This document shows, piece by piece, positions 1 through 8,945 of a stretch of DNA of 64,000 bases. Each line of letters begins with the position of its first letter. The stretch's first letter is position 1. The stretch is taken from the IMG/VR virus record IMGVR_UViG_3300032291_003205, positions 38,224 through 102,223 of that record, one strand, 5' to 3'. The notes beneath the pieces are model-generated. The model had not been told where the DNA came from, ran no database searches, and worked only from the letters and a program-made list of their open reading frames with translations. The stretch is from a virus. Both the position numbers and the translations under genes were made by a program.

Positions 1-179
1 TAGCAGACTCATCAGTATTTAACTCTCTTACCTCTAATGGTGGGCCTGTTGATGCTGTAGGAGGAACACAAGGAACACCTGGAGGGACATTTAATGGAAA
101 TATAGCATCAGTTCAGTGGAACATAGGTACTGCTTTTACTGATGCTCAAGTCTTACAAAACTATAACGCAACAAAATAA
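1..179 (+). CDS. Tail fibre / LamG-domain protein, C-terminal end only
   Basis: Only the last 58 codons are in the window. They are read in the frame beginning at base 3 and stop with TAA at 177-179. The visible end (TAFTDAQVLQNYNATK) matches the closing segment of the LamG modules in the next fibre genes (DAEITQNYNALR and similar), so this is probably another concanavalin A-like tail fibre. The stop overlaps the next start as TAATG. Its N-terminus and total length are outside the window. Confidence 0.75.
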   Translation, partial: ADSSVFNSLTSNGGPVDAVGGTQGTPGGTFNGNIASVQWNIGTAFTDAQVLQNYNATK

Positions 180-1732
180 TGAGTAGATTCGAAGGTCCAC
201 AAGGTATAATAACAAATGGTTTAGTATTAAACCTAGATGCAGGCGATCCGGATTCATACACTCGCTCACAACCTCCATATGTTGAGGTATTAGTTGTTGC
301 TGGTGGTGGTGGAGGTGGAACATATGCAGCCGGAGCTGGAGGCGGAGCAGGAGGTGTAATATACAACAGTGCATACCAACTAACATCAGCTGCTGCTGTT
401 ACTGTTACTGTAGGTGCTGGAGGAAATGGGGGTGTGTGGAGTGTTAGTAATTCTACCCAAGGATCTAATAGTGTATTTGGTTCATTAACTGCTGTCGGTG
501 GAGGATATGGAGGAACAGGTTGGATTACCCAAGCTGGAGGTAATGGCGGCTCTGGTGGTGGTGGTGGAGGGTATGATGGAAGTAACGGCACATTTACTGT
601 TGCTGGTGGTACAGGTACAGCAGGTCAAGGATTTAACGGAGGTTTAGGTAGAGGCATTAGTGGAAACAGAGGAGCAGGAGGTGGTGGAGGTGGAGCAAGT
701 ACTCAAGGTGGAGACTCTACTACAAACTCTGGAGGTAATGGTGCTAATGGCTTAGCATTTTCAATATCAGGTACATCAACATACTATGGTGGAGGTGGAG
801 GTGGAGGTGATTACGGTTCTGCTAATGGAGGTCAAGGCGGTTTAGGTGGTGGAGGAAACGTTAGTGGTGGCAATAGCAGTGGAATACCAGGATACCCCGG
901 TACAGCAAACACTGGTGGTGGAGGTGGTGGTTCTAGAAGCGCTACCTCAGATAGTTGGAATGGGGGTAATGGTGGTTCAGGCATCATCATAGTACGTTAC
1001 CCAGGCCTACCAGCAGCAACCGGAGGTACAATTACATATGTAAACGGATACACAATCCATACATTTACCTCTAGTGGAACATTTACTCCATTTTTATGGA
1101 ATGATGTGAGTGGGAATGGAAAAAATGCTACTTTTACAAATGGTGTTCCTAGTGATAGTTATGTAAACTACATTAAAGGAGGTTATATGAGTGGTTTTTC
1201 CACTGATGATTATTGGAATGTAGGAAATACTCCTTACGGAGTAATACCAACTGGAACTTCTACTAGAACAATATTTACTGCTTTTAGAACCCCTACCACT
1301 CTAAACTCAAACATTTATTACCATATATTTCATTACGGAACAGCTAATACTGACAATGCTTTTGGCTTAGCTATATATGGTAATTTACTCAATAATCACA
1401 CATGGGCTGGTAATTCTAATTTTTCTAATTTTACCTTAAGTGCTGATACTGATTATATAGTAGCTGTAAGATTTAATAATAGTAATTCTCCTAGAAATAA
1501 TTTCTTTATAAATGGAACTTTTGGAACTACAGGATTTGGCCAAGGCAAAACAGCAGATTATGCTATTAGTACAGGAACTAGTAATGAACCTAGAGTTGGG
1601 ATGCGTATTGATTCCCCAACAGAAGGTCTAAATAACGGTAGAGTGTATGCTCTATATATCTATAATAGTTATTTATCAGATGCTGAAATTACTCAGAATT
1701 ACAATGCTTTAAGGCCAAGGATAGGAATTTAA
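179..1732 (+). CDS. Glycine-rich and LamG tail fibre / adhesin
   Basis: This 517-residue protein has a short start (NGLVLNLDAGDPDSYTRS, a LamG entry motif), then a region of about 250 residues dominated by GGGGG runs, then a LamG-like C-terminal part ending in ALYIYNSYLSDAEITQNYNA. Gly-rich blocks of this kind occur in phage tail-tip adhesins such as the T-even gp38 group, where they fold as polyglycine-II bundles. The Gly block appears inserted inside a LamG domain: the entry motif lies before it and the domain resumes at FLWNDVSGNGKNATF. It starts in a TAATG overlap with the preceding fibre gene. Receptor binding is the likely role; the receptor is unknown. Confidence 0.8.
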   Translation: MSRFEGPQGIITNGLVLNLDAGDPDSYTRSQPPYVEVLVVAGGGGGGTYAAGAGGGAGGVIYNSAYQLTSAAAVTVTVGAGGNGGVWSVSNSTQGSNSVFGSLTAVGGGYGGTGWITQAGGNGGSGGGGGGYDGSNGTFTVAGGTGTAGQGFNGGLGRGISGNRGAGGGGGGASTQGGDSTTNSGGNGANGLAFSISGTSTYYGGGGGGGDYGSANGGQGGLGGGGNVSGGNSSGIPGYPGTANTGGGGGGSRSATSDSWNGGNGGSGIIIVRYPGLPAATGGTITYVNGYTIHTFTSSGTFTPFLWNDVSGNGKNATFTNGVPSDSYVNYIKGGYMSGFSTDDYWNVGNTPYGVIPTGTSTRTIFTAFRTPTTLNSNIYYHIFHYGTANTDNAFGLAIYGNLLNNHTWAGNSNFSNFTLSADTDYIVAVRFNNSNSPRNNFFINGTFGTTGFGQGKTADYAISTGTSNEPRVGMRIDSPTEGLNNGRVYALYIYNSYLSDAEITQNYNALRPRIGI

Positions 1733-1754
1733 TTAATATTTATAATAAAATAAT

Positions 1755-2036
1755 ATGACAACACAAGAAGAGTATATTAACAGACGTTTTGTAATTTTCA
1801 ACGTTACAGAACTCCCCCTTATTGACTTTAATCAAGTCTACGAAACCTCAATTGACACAGTCCGTAAATCAGTTGATGGAACTCAAACATTTGTAAAATA
1901 CGATATACCAGAACCTTCATCAGTTACTGCTTTAACTACAAAATCTATAGAATACACATATGATGAGATTTTGCAAATTTTAGCTACACCAGAGTGGACA
2001 AACCCAGAACCATTCCCAACCGGTTCAATAGGTTAA
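1755..2036 (+). CDS. Small protein between tail fibre genes
   Basis: A 93-residue acidic protein with no family I recognise. It lies between two fibre genes and begins 10 bases after an ATATTTATA late-type box, so it is probably a late gene. Small genes in this position often encode fibre-assembly chaperones or head-fibre partners, but nothing in the sequence shows that directly. Confidence 0.7.
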   Translation: MTTQEEYINRRFVIFNVTELPLIDFNQVYETSIDTVRKSVDGTQTFVKYDIPEPSSVTALTTKSIEYTYDEILQILATPEWTNPEPFPTGSIG

Positions 2037-2040
2037 TTGA

Positions 2041-4362
2041 ATGTCTAGGCCTATAGCATATAATGCTTCGGGTCCTTTGTCTGGTAGTATTAGAGGAGGA
2101 TCTGTTAATTACACTGTAGATAGTGGTAATAGGGATTATACTACCTTTGCCTCTAAAAAATGGGTACCATCAGCAGATGGGGTTGCCCCAATTGTATTTG
2201 TAACAGATACTTATACTCAAGGGTTTGAACTTAATCCTAGTTTAGCTGTACCTTTATTTTTTTCATGTAATGGAACAGGTTCAGCAGCTATTTTATACAC
2301 GGCAAATCGTATACCGGGTTCACCAGGTAATTATAGTGATGCAAATGTTGCCTTAAATGATTTAATAAATGCTAGAGGTTATTTTATTTTAGAATCAAAT
2401 GATCCGTTTGAAGGAATAGATGCTGATGGGTTGGCTTTAGATTTAGATGCTGCTAAAATGTCTTCTTATCCTCAAGTAGGTACTAACTGGCGTGATTTAA
2501 GTGGTAATGGGAATACAGGAGCTTTAACTAATGGACCAACTTGGAATTCAAATGGGTGGTTTGATTTTGATGGGATTGATGATTATGGTTTAGCCAGTAG
2601 AACACCATCTATCTCTCCTACTTCCGGGATTACCCAAGAAGCTTTAGTAAATTTTGATGCCGATAGTGCAGTTATAATAGGATTACAGTATGGAGCTAGT
2701 TCAGATAACTCTTATGCTTTTTGGAGAGATGGTGCTAATTGGAATGGTCTAGTTAAAACATCCAGCGGAACTCAAGTTATACAATATAATCAAGTATTAA
2801 CTACTGGAAGATGGATTCATTTTTTACATACCTATAGTGGTTCAACTCAATATCTGTATGTAAATGGAACTCAAGTTGCCTCATCCGGAGTATCTGGTGG
2901 TGATATTATATATGATTCTAATAATAATGTAGTAGTAATTGGAGGTGATTTTAACTCAGGATATAATGCTGGATTAGCCCTACCTCTCAATGGTAAATTA
3001 GCCAAAGTAGGTATATACAGTAAAGGATTATCTCAAACAGAAATTAATCAAAACTACTTCGGTTCACCAATAGTCACAGACGGTCTAGTATTTGCTGTTG
3101 ATGCTAATAATATAGTATCATATCCTAAATCAGGAACAGCATGGTATAATTTAACTGGTAGTGTAGGTACAGGTACATTAACTAACGGACCTACATTTAA
3201 CATAAATAATGGTGGTTCTATTAGATTTGATGGAGTTGATGATTTTGTAAATATCCCATATAATTCTTCTTTAGATATTCCAACTGCTATTACTGTTGAA
3301 GTATGGGTAAAATATGCTTCTCAAGGAGAAATCGGTAGTGGTGGAAGAACATACTCCGTACTTAGTTATAAAGGATATCCATGGACATGGTTATTAGAGG
3401 ATATAAGTGGACAATTTAATTTTAGAATTTCAACAACATCCGATGGAGATAGTCGTCTTGATTCTAATTACTATCATGGGGTTGAACGTTGGGATCATGT
3501 AGCTTGTACTTATAACGGCTCAACTCAATCTATTTATGTAAATGGAATTTTACAAAACAGTAAAAGTTTAACAGGAACTATTATTACAAGTGGAACCACA
3601 ATTGAATTAGGAACATATGGTACAGGTGATTACAGTTTTAATGGATGGTTAGCCAATCACAGAGTATACAACAGAGCACTCTCAGCCGCCGAAGTTCAAC
3701 AAAACTACCAAGCCGAACAATACAGATTTGAAACACCAGCAGGCCCAGCAACAAATGGATTATTATTATATTGGGATGCAGGTAATTTAGATTCCTACCC
3801 AGGAACAGGTACTACAATTTATGATTTATCAGGAAATGGCAATAATGGTACTTTAGTAAATGGAGTAGGATATAATCAAACAAATGGTGGTGTATTAACT
3901 TTTGATGGTGTAGATGATGGTGTGTATTTAACCTCACTAAATTTATCAAGTACTAATAATACAGTAATGGGTGCTGCTCGTTATACAGGTACTACTCCTC
4001 ATGGAAGGATGATTAGTGCTTATAATAACAACTGGTTAATTGGGTGTTGGAATAACTCAACTGAAAATTATTATGCTCAAGGTTGGGTATCACCGGTTCA
4101 AAATGGAGCTAATGATACTAATTGGAGAATAGTAACTGCTTTAGGAGATGTAGGAGCTGATAGTTATACTTCATATATAAATAATACCCTTTCAGCTGGC
4201 CCTAATAATGGTGGATCACAAGGACCTGATGGTATTTTCATTAGTCCATCATCTGAACCAAGTACAGGCCAATTTAGTTTCTTATTAGTGTACAACAGAG
4301 TACTTACCGCAGCAGAAATGACTCAAAACTACAATTACTTTAAAGGAAGATTCGGACTCTAA
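2041..4362 (+). CDS. Tail fibre with three LamG modules
   Basis: This 773-residue protein has an N-terminal segment of about 130 residues, shared with the next gene, followed by three LamG/concanavalin A-like modules. Each module opens with a variant of GLALDLDA / GLVFAVDA / GLLLYWDA, carries a DLSGNGN-type turn and an FDGVDD strand, and closes with LSQTEINQNY, LSAAEVQQNY or LTAAEMTQNY. These modules typically bind carbohydrate, so a host-surface glycan is the likely target. The stop overlaps the next start (TAATG). The repeated modules suggest growth by duplication. Confidence 0.85.
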   Translation: MSRPIAYNASGPLSGSIRGGSVNYTVDSGNRDYTTFASKKWVPSADGVAPIVFVTDTYTQGFELNPSLAVPLFFSCNGTGSAAILYTANRIPGSPGNYSDANVALNDLINARGYFILESNDPFEGIDADGLALDLDAAKMSSYPQVGTNWRDLSGNGNTGALTNGPTWNSNGWFDFDGIDDYGLASRTPSISPTSGITQEALVNFDADSAVIIGLQYGASSDNSYAFWRDGANWNGLVKTSSGTQVIQYNQVLTTGRWIHFLHTYSGSTQYLYVNGTQVASSGVSGGDIIYDSNNNVVVIGGDFNSGYNAGLALPLNGKLAKVGIYSKGLSQTEINQNYFGSPIVTDGLVFAVDANNIVSYPKSGTAWYNLTGSVGTGTLTNGPTFNINNGGSIRFDGVDDFVNIPYNSSLDIPTAITVEVWVKYASQGEIGSGGRTYSVLSYKGYPWTWLLEDISGQFNFRISTTSDGDSRLDSNYYHGVERWDHVACTYNGSTQSIYVNGILQNSKSLTGTIITSGTTIELGTYGTGDYSFNGWLANHRVYNRALSAAEVQQNYQAEQYRFETPAGPATNGLLLYWDAGNLDSYPGTGTTIYDLSGNGNNGTLVNGVGYNQTNGGVLTFDGVDDGVYLTSLNLSSTNNTVMGAARYTGTTPHGRMISAYNNNWLIGCWNNSTENYYAQGWVSPVQNGANDTNWRIVTALGDVGADSYTSYINNTLSAGPNNGGSQGPDGIFISPSSEPSTGQFSFLLVYNRVLTAAEMTQNYNYFKGRFGL

Positions 4363-6746
4363 TGCCACAACCAGTATCATATAACCCCGGAACACCAGTA
4401 TCAGGTAGTATACAAGAAAACAGTATATCATATGTTGTTGATGGTCAAAACCGTAACTACAGAGGTGGTTTCGGAGGACTATCTTGGATGAGTGAAGTAC
4501 CGGCGGCCAACAATGTTATTTTTATAGGTAACTCTGTTAGTTTAGGTAGAGGACCAGCTAACATACCTTTATTTTATCCTTCATATAATAACAGTGCGGC
4601 CAATATTATTTATGCCGCTAATACATTACCGGGTTCACCTAGGAATTTTACAACTACCGCAAGTGCTTATAACTGGGCAGTAACAAATAATTTCTTTATT
4701 AATAATTCTGATAATCCTATTCCTAGAATTGATGCTGATAGTATGTTTTTGTGTTTAGATGCTGAACAAGCAACTTCATTCCCACAAACAGGAACTAGTT
4801 GGTATGATATGAGTGGGGCAAATTATACAGTTACAGGTACTAATAATCCTACTTGGAATTATAATAATGGTAAATCATATTGGCAATTTGATGGTACAGA
4901 TGATTATTTTGCATTTTCCTCAACACCCCCAATAGCTCAAAGCACATATACATCAACTGTTGAAATTTGGGCTAAATCAATTAATAATGTTCCAACATTT
5001 CAAGTAATGTTTGGTGGTGGTGTACAAAATACAAACCAAGGATATTATTATGGTTTTAGACAAGATAATGCAAATTTTATGTATGCTTTCTATGCTAATG
5101 ACCAAGATGGATCTACACCAAGAGATAATAGAGTTTGGAATCACTATGTGGCTGTTTATAATCAAGCCACTGGAGCAAGATACAGGTATTTTAATGGGGA
5201 ATTATTATCTCCATCCCAAGCATCGGGAGTAACTGCTACTTCAGCTAATAGTTTTACTATTGGTGCTTTTAAAGATGTTAATACTGGACCTCAATACTTC
5301 TATAATGGGTATATTTCTAAAGTTAGAGGATACAGTAAAGAATTAACTCAAGCTGAAATTAAACAAAATTATTTCCAAGGTAATATTGTTACTGGTAGTT
5401 TAGTATTCATGATGGATGCTAATAATATAATTTCATATGAAAGTTCAGGTACCCTAGTCTATTCATTAACAGGTTCATTAAGTGGTTCATTAATAAATGG
5501 AGTTGGATATAATACAGGAAATGGAGGCAGTTGGGTATTTGATGGAACAGATGATTATATTAATTTTGGTCCTTTAGCAACAAATTCACCATTATCATTT
5601 ACAAATGGTAATTTTACATTAGAACATTGGATTAAACCAACATCTCTTCAAAGTAGTACATATTTTGGTTTAACTAATATAATATTATCTAAAGGTCCAG
5701 CTAGTACATTCAATTATGCAACCCAAGTTGTTGATGCTACAAGTGTTAGGTTTTATCATAGAGATAATAATGAAGGTTTATCTAATAATACATTTACAGT
5801 TCCTAATTTATTAAATGCATGTACCCATCTAGTGTTTGTTATTAATCCAGCAGGAACTCAAATTACTTTATATATGAATGGTATTTTACAGCAAACACAA
5901 AATTTAACTGGAAATCCTATAACCCCCTATACAAATGATGAACTACTTATTGGTAGTCACTATGGACAGCAATATACTAACTTTATTGGTAACATTTATA
6001 CAAATAGAATATACAGTAGAGCACTCACCTCAGATGAAGTCCAACAAAACTACCAAGCAACCAAAGATAAATTCCTAGGTGAAAACATAGTAACAAACGG
6101 ATTAGTACTTAATTTAGATTCTGCTAATAAAGATTCATATCCTGGAACAGGAACAACATGGTATGATTTAAGTGGAAATGGAAATAACGGTACTTTACAA
6201 AATGGACCCTTGTTTATACCTAATCAAAATAGTGGTGTTTTATCATTTGATGGAGCAGATGATTTTGGGACAGCTGGTAGCTTTTTTACATATCAAGCAT
6301 TCACAATTAATTTATGGATTAGACCAGGTTCATCTCAAACAACATATGCTGATATAATTGATAATAACCATACAGGAACCCAGAACTGGGTATGTCAACA
6401 AAATGAAAATAACCTAAACCAATATGAATTTGCGGTACTTGGTGGGGGAGGTGCTTTTAGTACAACAGGATTATTCACATTAACTTCAAATATATGGGTT
6501 AATTTAACTTTTACTTATGATGGTGACAAAGTAAGAGGATATAATAACGGATCTTTATTTGGAACTGGTATTTCTCTAGGTACTACTATTAACTATGTTG
6601 CTCCTACTTTTAACATAGGTAGATGGAATCTTGGAGGTAGAAATTGGAATGGACAGTATGGTATAATAAATGTTTATAACAGAACATTATCTGCAGCAGA
6701 AATAACTCAAAACTATAATGCTGCCAAAACAAGATTTGGCCTTTAA
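4362..6746 (+). CDS. Tail fibre with three LamG modules (paralogue)
   Basis: This 794-residue protein is a paralogue of the upstream gene. The N-terminus shares the pattern SYNPGTPVSGSI and the segment IIYAANTLPGSP. Three LamG modules follow, each ending in an LT/LS-A-AEI/EV-x-QNY segment, and the last stop is RFGL as in the neighbour. The third module begins NGLVLNLDSANKDSYPGTG, very close to the opening of the glycine-rich fibre upstream. It is probably a carbohydrate-binding fibre. A promoter-like site follows immediately after its stop. Confidence 0.85.
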   Translation: MPQPVSYNPGTPVSGSIQENSISYVVDGQNRNYRGGFGGLSWMSEVPAANNVIFIGNSVSLGRGPANIPLFYPSYNNSAANIIYAANTLPGSPRNFTTTASAYNWAVTNNFFINNSDNPIPRIDADSMFLCLDAEQATSFPQTGTSWYDMSGANYTVTGTNNPTWNYNNGKSYWQFDGTDDYFAFSSTPPIAQSTYTSTVEIWAKSINNVPTFQVMFGGGVQNTNQGYYYGFRQDNANFMYAFYANDQDGSTPRDNRVWNHYVAVYNQATGARYRYFNGELLSPSQASGVTATSANSFTIGAFKDVNTGPQYFYNGYISKVRGYSKELTQAEIKQNYFQGNIVTGSLVFMMDANNIISYESSGTLVYSLTGSLSGSLINGVGYNTGNGGSWVFDGTDDYINFGPLATNSPLSFTNGNFTLEHWIKPTSLQSSTYFGLTNIILSKGPASTFNYATQVVDATSVRFYHRDNNEGLSNNTFTVPNLLNACTHLVFVINPAGTQITLYMNGILQQTQNLTGNPITPYTNDELLIGSHYGQQYTNFIGNIYTNRIYSRALTSDEVQQNYQATKDKFLGENIVTNGLVLNLDSANKDSYPGTGTTWYDLSGNGNNGTLQNGPLFIPNQNSGVLSFDGADDFGTAGSFFTYQAFTINLWIRPGSSQTTYADIIDNNHTGTQNWVCQQNENNLNQYEFAVLGGGGAFSTTGLFTLTSNIWVNLTFTYDGDKVRGYNNGSLFGTGISLGTTINYVAPTFNIGRWNLGGRNWNGQYGIINVYNRTLSAAEITQNYNAAKTRFGL

Positions 6747-6778
6747 CTTGGCTTCCTAAAATATTATCATTATATTAC
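6747..6778 (+). promoter_or_regulatory. Early-type promoter, Bacteroidota pattern
   Basis: CTTG, 20 bases, TATATTAC. It lies directly after the last fibre gene and before the 62-residue gene at 6811. The geometry is identical to the other early sites in the window. Confidence 0.55.
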
Positions 6779-6810
6779 ACTATCAATTAAGTTTGATGAT
6801 ATTTATGTCT

Positions 6811-6999
6811 ATGACTAACGAAGAGCTAATCGAGGAATTGTACCACAAAGCTCATGCAAAGGGTTTCTTTCATGAGTTACATGAGAAAGTAAAAGAAGTA
6901 AAACAAAGTGGTATAAAAGAGTGTGAACATAGATTAGTTCAAAGAGCATATAGTGAGCTTAAAAAAATTAAGCTTGCATTACCTACCCCACAAATTTAA
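6811..6999 (+). CDS. Small charged helical protein
   Basis: A 62-residue protein (MTNEELIEELYHKAHAKG...), mostly helical and rich in Lys and Glu. I do not recognise it. I chose the ATG at 6811 over two in-frame upstream ATGs because an ATATTTATG box at 6799-6807 sits just before it and the upstream codons add only MMIFMS. Confidence 0.65.
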   Translation: MTNEELIEELYHKAHAKGFFHELHEKVKEVKQSGIKECEHRLVQRAYSELKKIKLALPTPQI

Positions 7000-7001
7000 T
7001 C

Positions 7002-7011
7002 CGTATATACG
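7002..7011 (+). repeat. Palindrome CGTATATACG
   Basis: A perfect 10-base palindrome in the gap between two genes. The same palindrome recurs at 28282-28291. It could be a protein-binding site; no function is shown. Confidence 0.35.
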
Positions 7012-7041
7012 AACCCCATAAAATAAATAAGTTATAAATTC

Positions 7042-8055
7042 ATGATTGATAAACAAAAGGTATGTATTATAATAGGTAGTTACCCCCAAAACTATAAAGA
7101 TAATACTTTACTTGGATTAACAATTGAAAGTTTTAAGTCCCAAGGCTATGATATATGTTTAGTATCTCATTCCCCAATTAACCAAGAACTACAACAAGCA
7201 AGCAAATTTACAATATATTCAGATGAAAACCAAATACTAAATTTTCCAACACCATCAGTGGTGACAGAATTTTGTGATGGAGATGATTTAAGATTCCAGA
7301 CCAACCACGGAAATAGGGTTGGACAGCATTCATTTGCTGTTTTAATGAATCTAAAAAATGGGCTATGGTTATTGAAAAATAAAAAATACACTCATTTTAT
7401 TTATGCTGAAAATGATACATTTTTAACTAGTAAGGATCAAAAATTATTAGAAAATAAATTAGAGGAATTTAATTTTATGGAAAATGATTATTGGTTTATG
7501 CTTGAGAACCAACATACACAACTGGTGGCAACATCAATGTTTGGGGGAAAAATTGATGTATTTTCGGATACATTGGATTCAATTAATTCCCCCGAGGATT
7601 ATCTTAAAGTTGAGGCCTCGTCTTTAGAGGCATTTATGGGTAAATTATTTACTAATAAGGATTATTATTATGATGTTAAACCTAGGGATTTGTTTGAGAG
7701 TAAATGGCTAGGAATTTCTAGTTATTGCTCTATTAATTTTCCAGGTATTGACAGTAAGTTAACAGTAATGGTTGATATTGTTAGGAATTTAAAGGATGAA
7801 GAAAATGTGTTTTTTATTGTAAATAAAAACGATAATGTAGAGGAGGTAAATGTAAGGCTTTATAGAGATAACCAAATAGCTACAACAACTGATATAAAAA
7901 CAGGTCCGTTGTATTATTGGGGGTATCAAAAACAAGATACTAACATTTGGAAGATGGAGGTGTGGATGAATGATAAAATTATATCTCAAGTTGAAAGAAC
8001 AACTGAGGAAATATTTTGGAACCGAATGTCTTATTTTGAAATTAAAAACAATTAA
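7042..8055 (+). CDS. Glycosyltransferase-like protein
   Basis: This 337-residue protein begins with a Rossmann-like strand (VCIIIGSYPQNYKDNTLL) and carries HFIYAENDTFLT at about residue 115, which resembles the DxD-type metal/sugar-nucleotide site of GT-A glycosyltransferases. It could modify capsule, lipopolysaccharide or virion glycans. It neighbours an SGNH hydrolase, which supports a surface-glycan theme. Family assignment is by motif only; the C-terminal 100 residues are unassigned. Confidence 0.55.
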   Translation: MIDKQKVCIIIGSYPQNYKDNTLLGLTIESFKSQGYDICLVSHSPINQELQQASKFTIYSDENQILNFPTPSVVTEFCDGDDLRFQTNHGNRVGQHSFAVLMNLKNGLWLLKNKKYTHFIYAENDTFLTSKDQKLLENKLEEFNFMENDYWFMLENQHTQLVATSMFGGKIDVFSDTLDSINSPEDYLKVEASSLEAFMGKLFTNKDYYYDVKPRDLFESKWLGISSYCSINFPGIDSKLTVMVDIVRNLKDEENVFFIVNKNDNVEEVNVRLYRDNQIATTTDIKTGPLYYWGYQKQDTNIWKMEVWMNDKIISQVERTTEEIFWNRMSYFEIKNN

Positions 8056-8059
8056 TAAA

Positions 8060-8782
8060 ATGAATATAAAAGATAGATTATTATTGATAGCCGCTAGTTT
8101 TGCACTAGGGTGGTTATTAGTTGACGCAACTACAATGTCTATTAGTTCCGCGGCCCTAAACAGTACGTTGGTTATAGACACTATTAAACACGTTAAACCA
8201 CAGGACACCGTTGGAGCTAGTGTCCAACAGGACACTATTGTGGATGTTAAAGGTAAAAATGTACTGTTTATAGGGGATTCACATACGGCCGCAGACTACG
8301 GATGGCAACACCAACTGTGTAAAAAAACACAAATGAGGTACTTAAACACAGCCGTTGGAGGTAAACAAACTGGATGGATGTTGGAGGTAGCTAAACTGCA
8401 TGTTAATTCAGGATACGATTACTGTTTTATTTACGGAGGGGCAAATGATATGGCAGGTAATAGAGCTCCTATTAAATCAGTTAAAAATATACAAAAGATT
8501 GTAAACATGTGTTTGGCAAAACAAGTAACACCAATTGTGTTAACAGGTTTTGATCCAGTAAGTTGTATTAATGTTAACGGCCGAGATGTATACAAAGGAT
8601 ATCCACAACGCTATGCCAAGTTTCAACAACTGTTAGTTGATTCGATTGTAGGGGCTAAAGTATTGAAAACACATTGTATTTCAAGGACCGATTGTGGAGA
8701 CTTTTTATGCCACATGACAGCCTCAGGTCATAGGAAGATGACAAGCTTTATTATTTTAGCTTGTAGATTTAAAACATATTAA
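8060..8782 (+). CDS. Membrane-anchored SGNH/GDSL hydrolase
   Basis: This 240-residue protein has an N-terminal hydrophobic segment (LLLIAASFALGWLLV), so it is probably exported or anchored. The GDSL-type block I is VLFIGDSHTA, with the nucleophile Ser in GDSH. Block III is IYGGANDM (the G-x-N-D motif), and block V is probably MTASGHRKM near the end, with the catalytic His. The family includes esterases and O-acetyl esterases that act on polysaccharides. I chose the ATG at 8060 because it follows the previous stop and opens the membrane segment. Likely substrate: an acetylated surface glycan (inference). Confidence 0.75.
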   Translation: MNIKDRLLLIAASFALGWLLVDATTMSISSAALNSTLVIDTIKHVKPQDTVGASVQQDTIVDVKGKNVLFIGDSHTAADYGWQHQLCKKTQMRYLNTAVGGKQTGWMLEVAKLHVNSGYDYCFIYGGANDMAGNRAPIKSVKNIQKIVNMCLAKQVTPIVLTGFDPVSCINVNGRDVYKGYPQRYAKFQQLLVDSIVGAKVLKTHCISRTDCGDFLCHMTASGHRKMTSFIILACRFKTY

Positions 8783-8798
8783 TTATATTTAGGTGATT

Positions 8799-8945
8799 AT
8801 GTGGTTACAGAATAATTTTAAATTAGTTATGATTGGTGGGTTGGCTTTAATACTAGGTTTAAGTTTTATGGGTGCTAGGCAAACTCATAAAGAAATTAAG
8901 AAGGGCGAGGCCCAATGGTTATTAAAAAAGAAGAAAAATAAATGA
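8799..8945 (+). CDS. Small single-pass membrane protein
   Basis: A 48-residue protein with one membrane segment (LVMIGGLALILGLSFMG) followed by a Lys-rich tail ending QWLLKKKKNK. The start follows an ATATTTAGG late-like box at 8785-8793, and the stop overlaps the next start (ATGA). No family is recognised. Confidence 0.6.
   Translation: MWLQNNFKLVMIGGLALILGLSFMGARQTHKEIKKGEAQWLLKKKKNK

Noticed and set aside
136-591. Long minus-strand reading frame opposite the glycine-rich fibre
   Set aside because: It is the complement of the GGN-rich coding sequence and gives a Pro-rich artefact. All neighbours are on the + strand.
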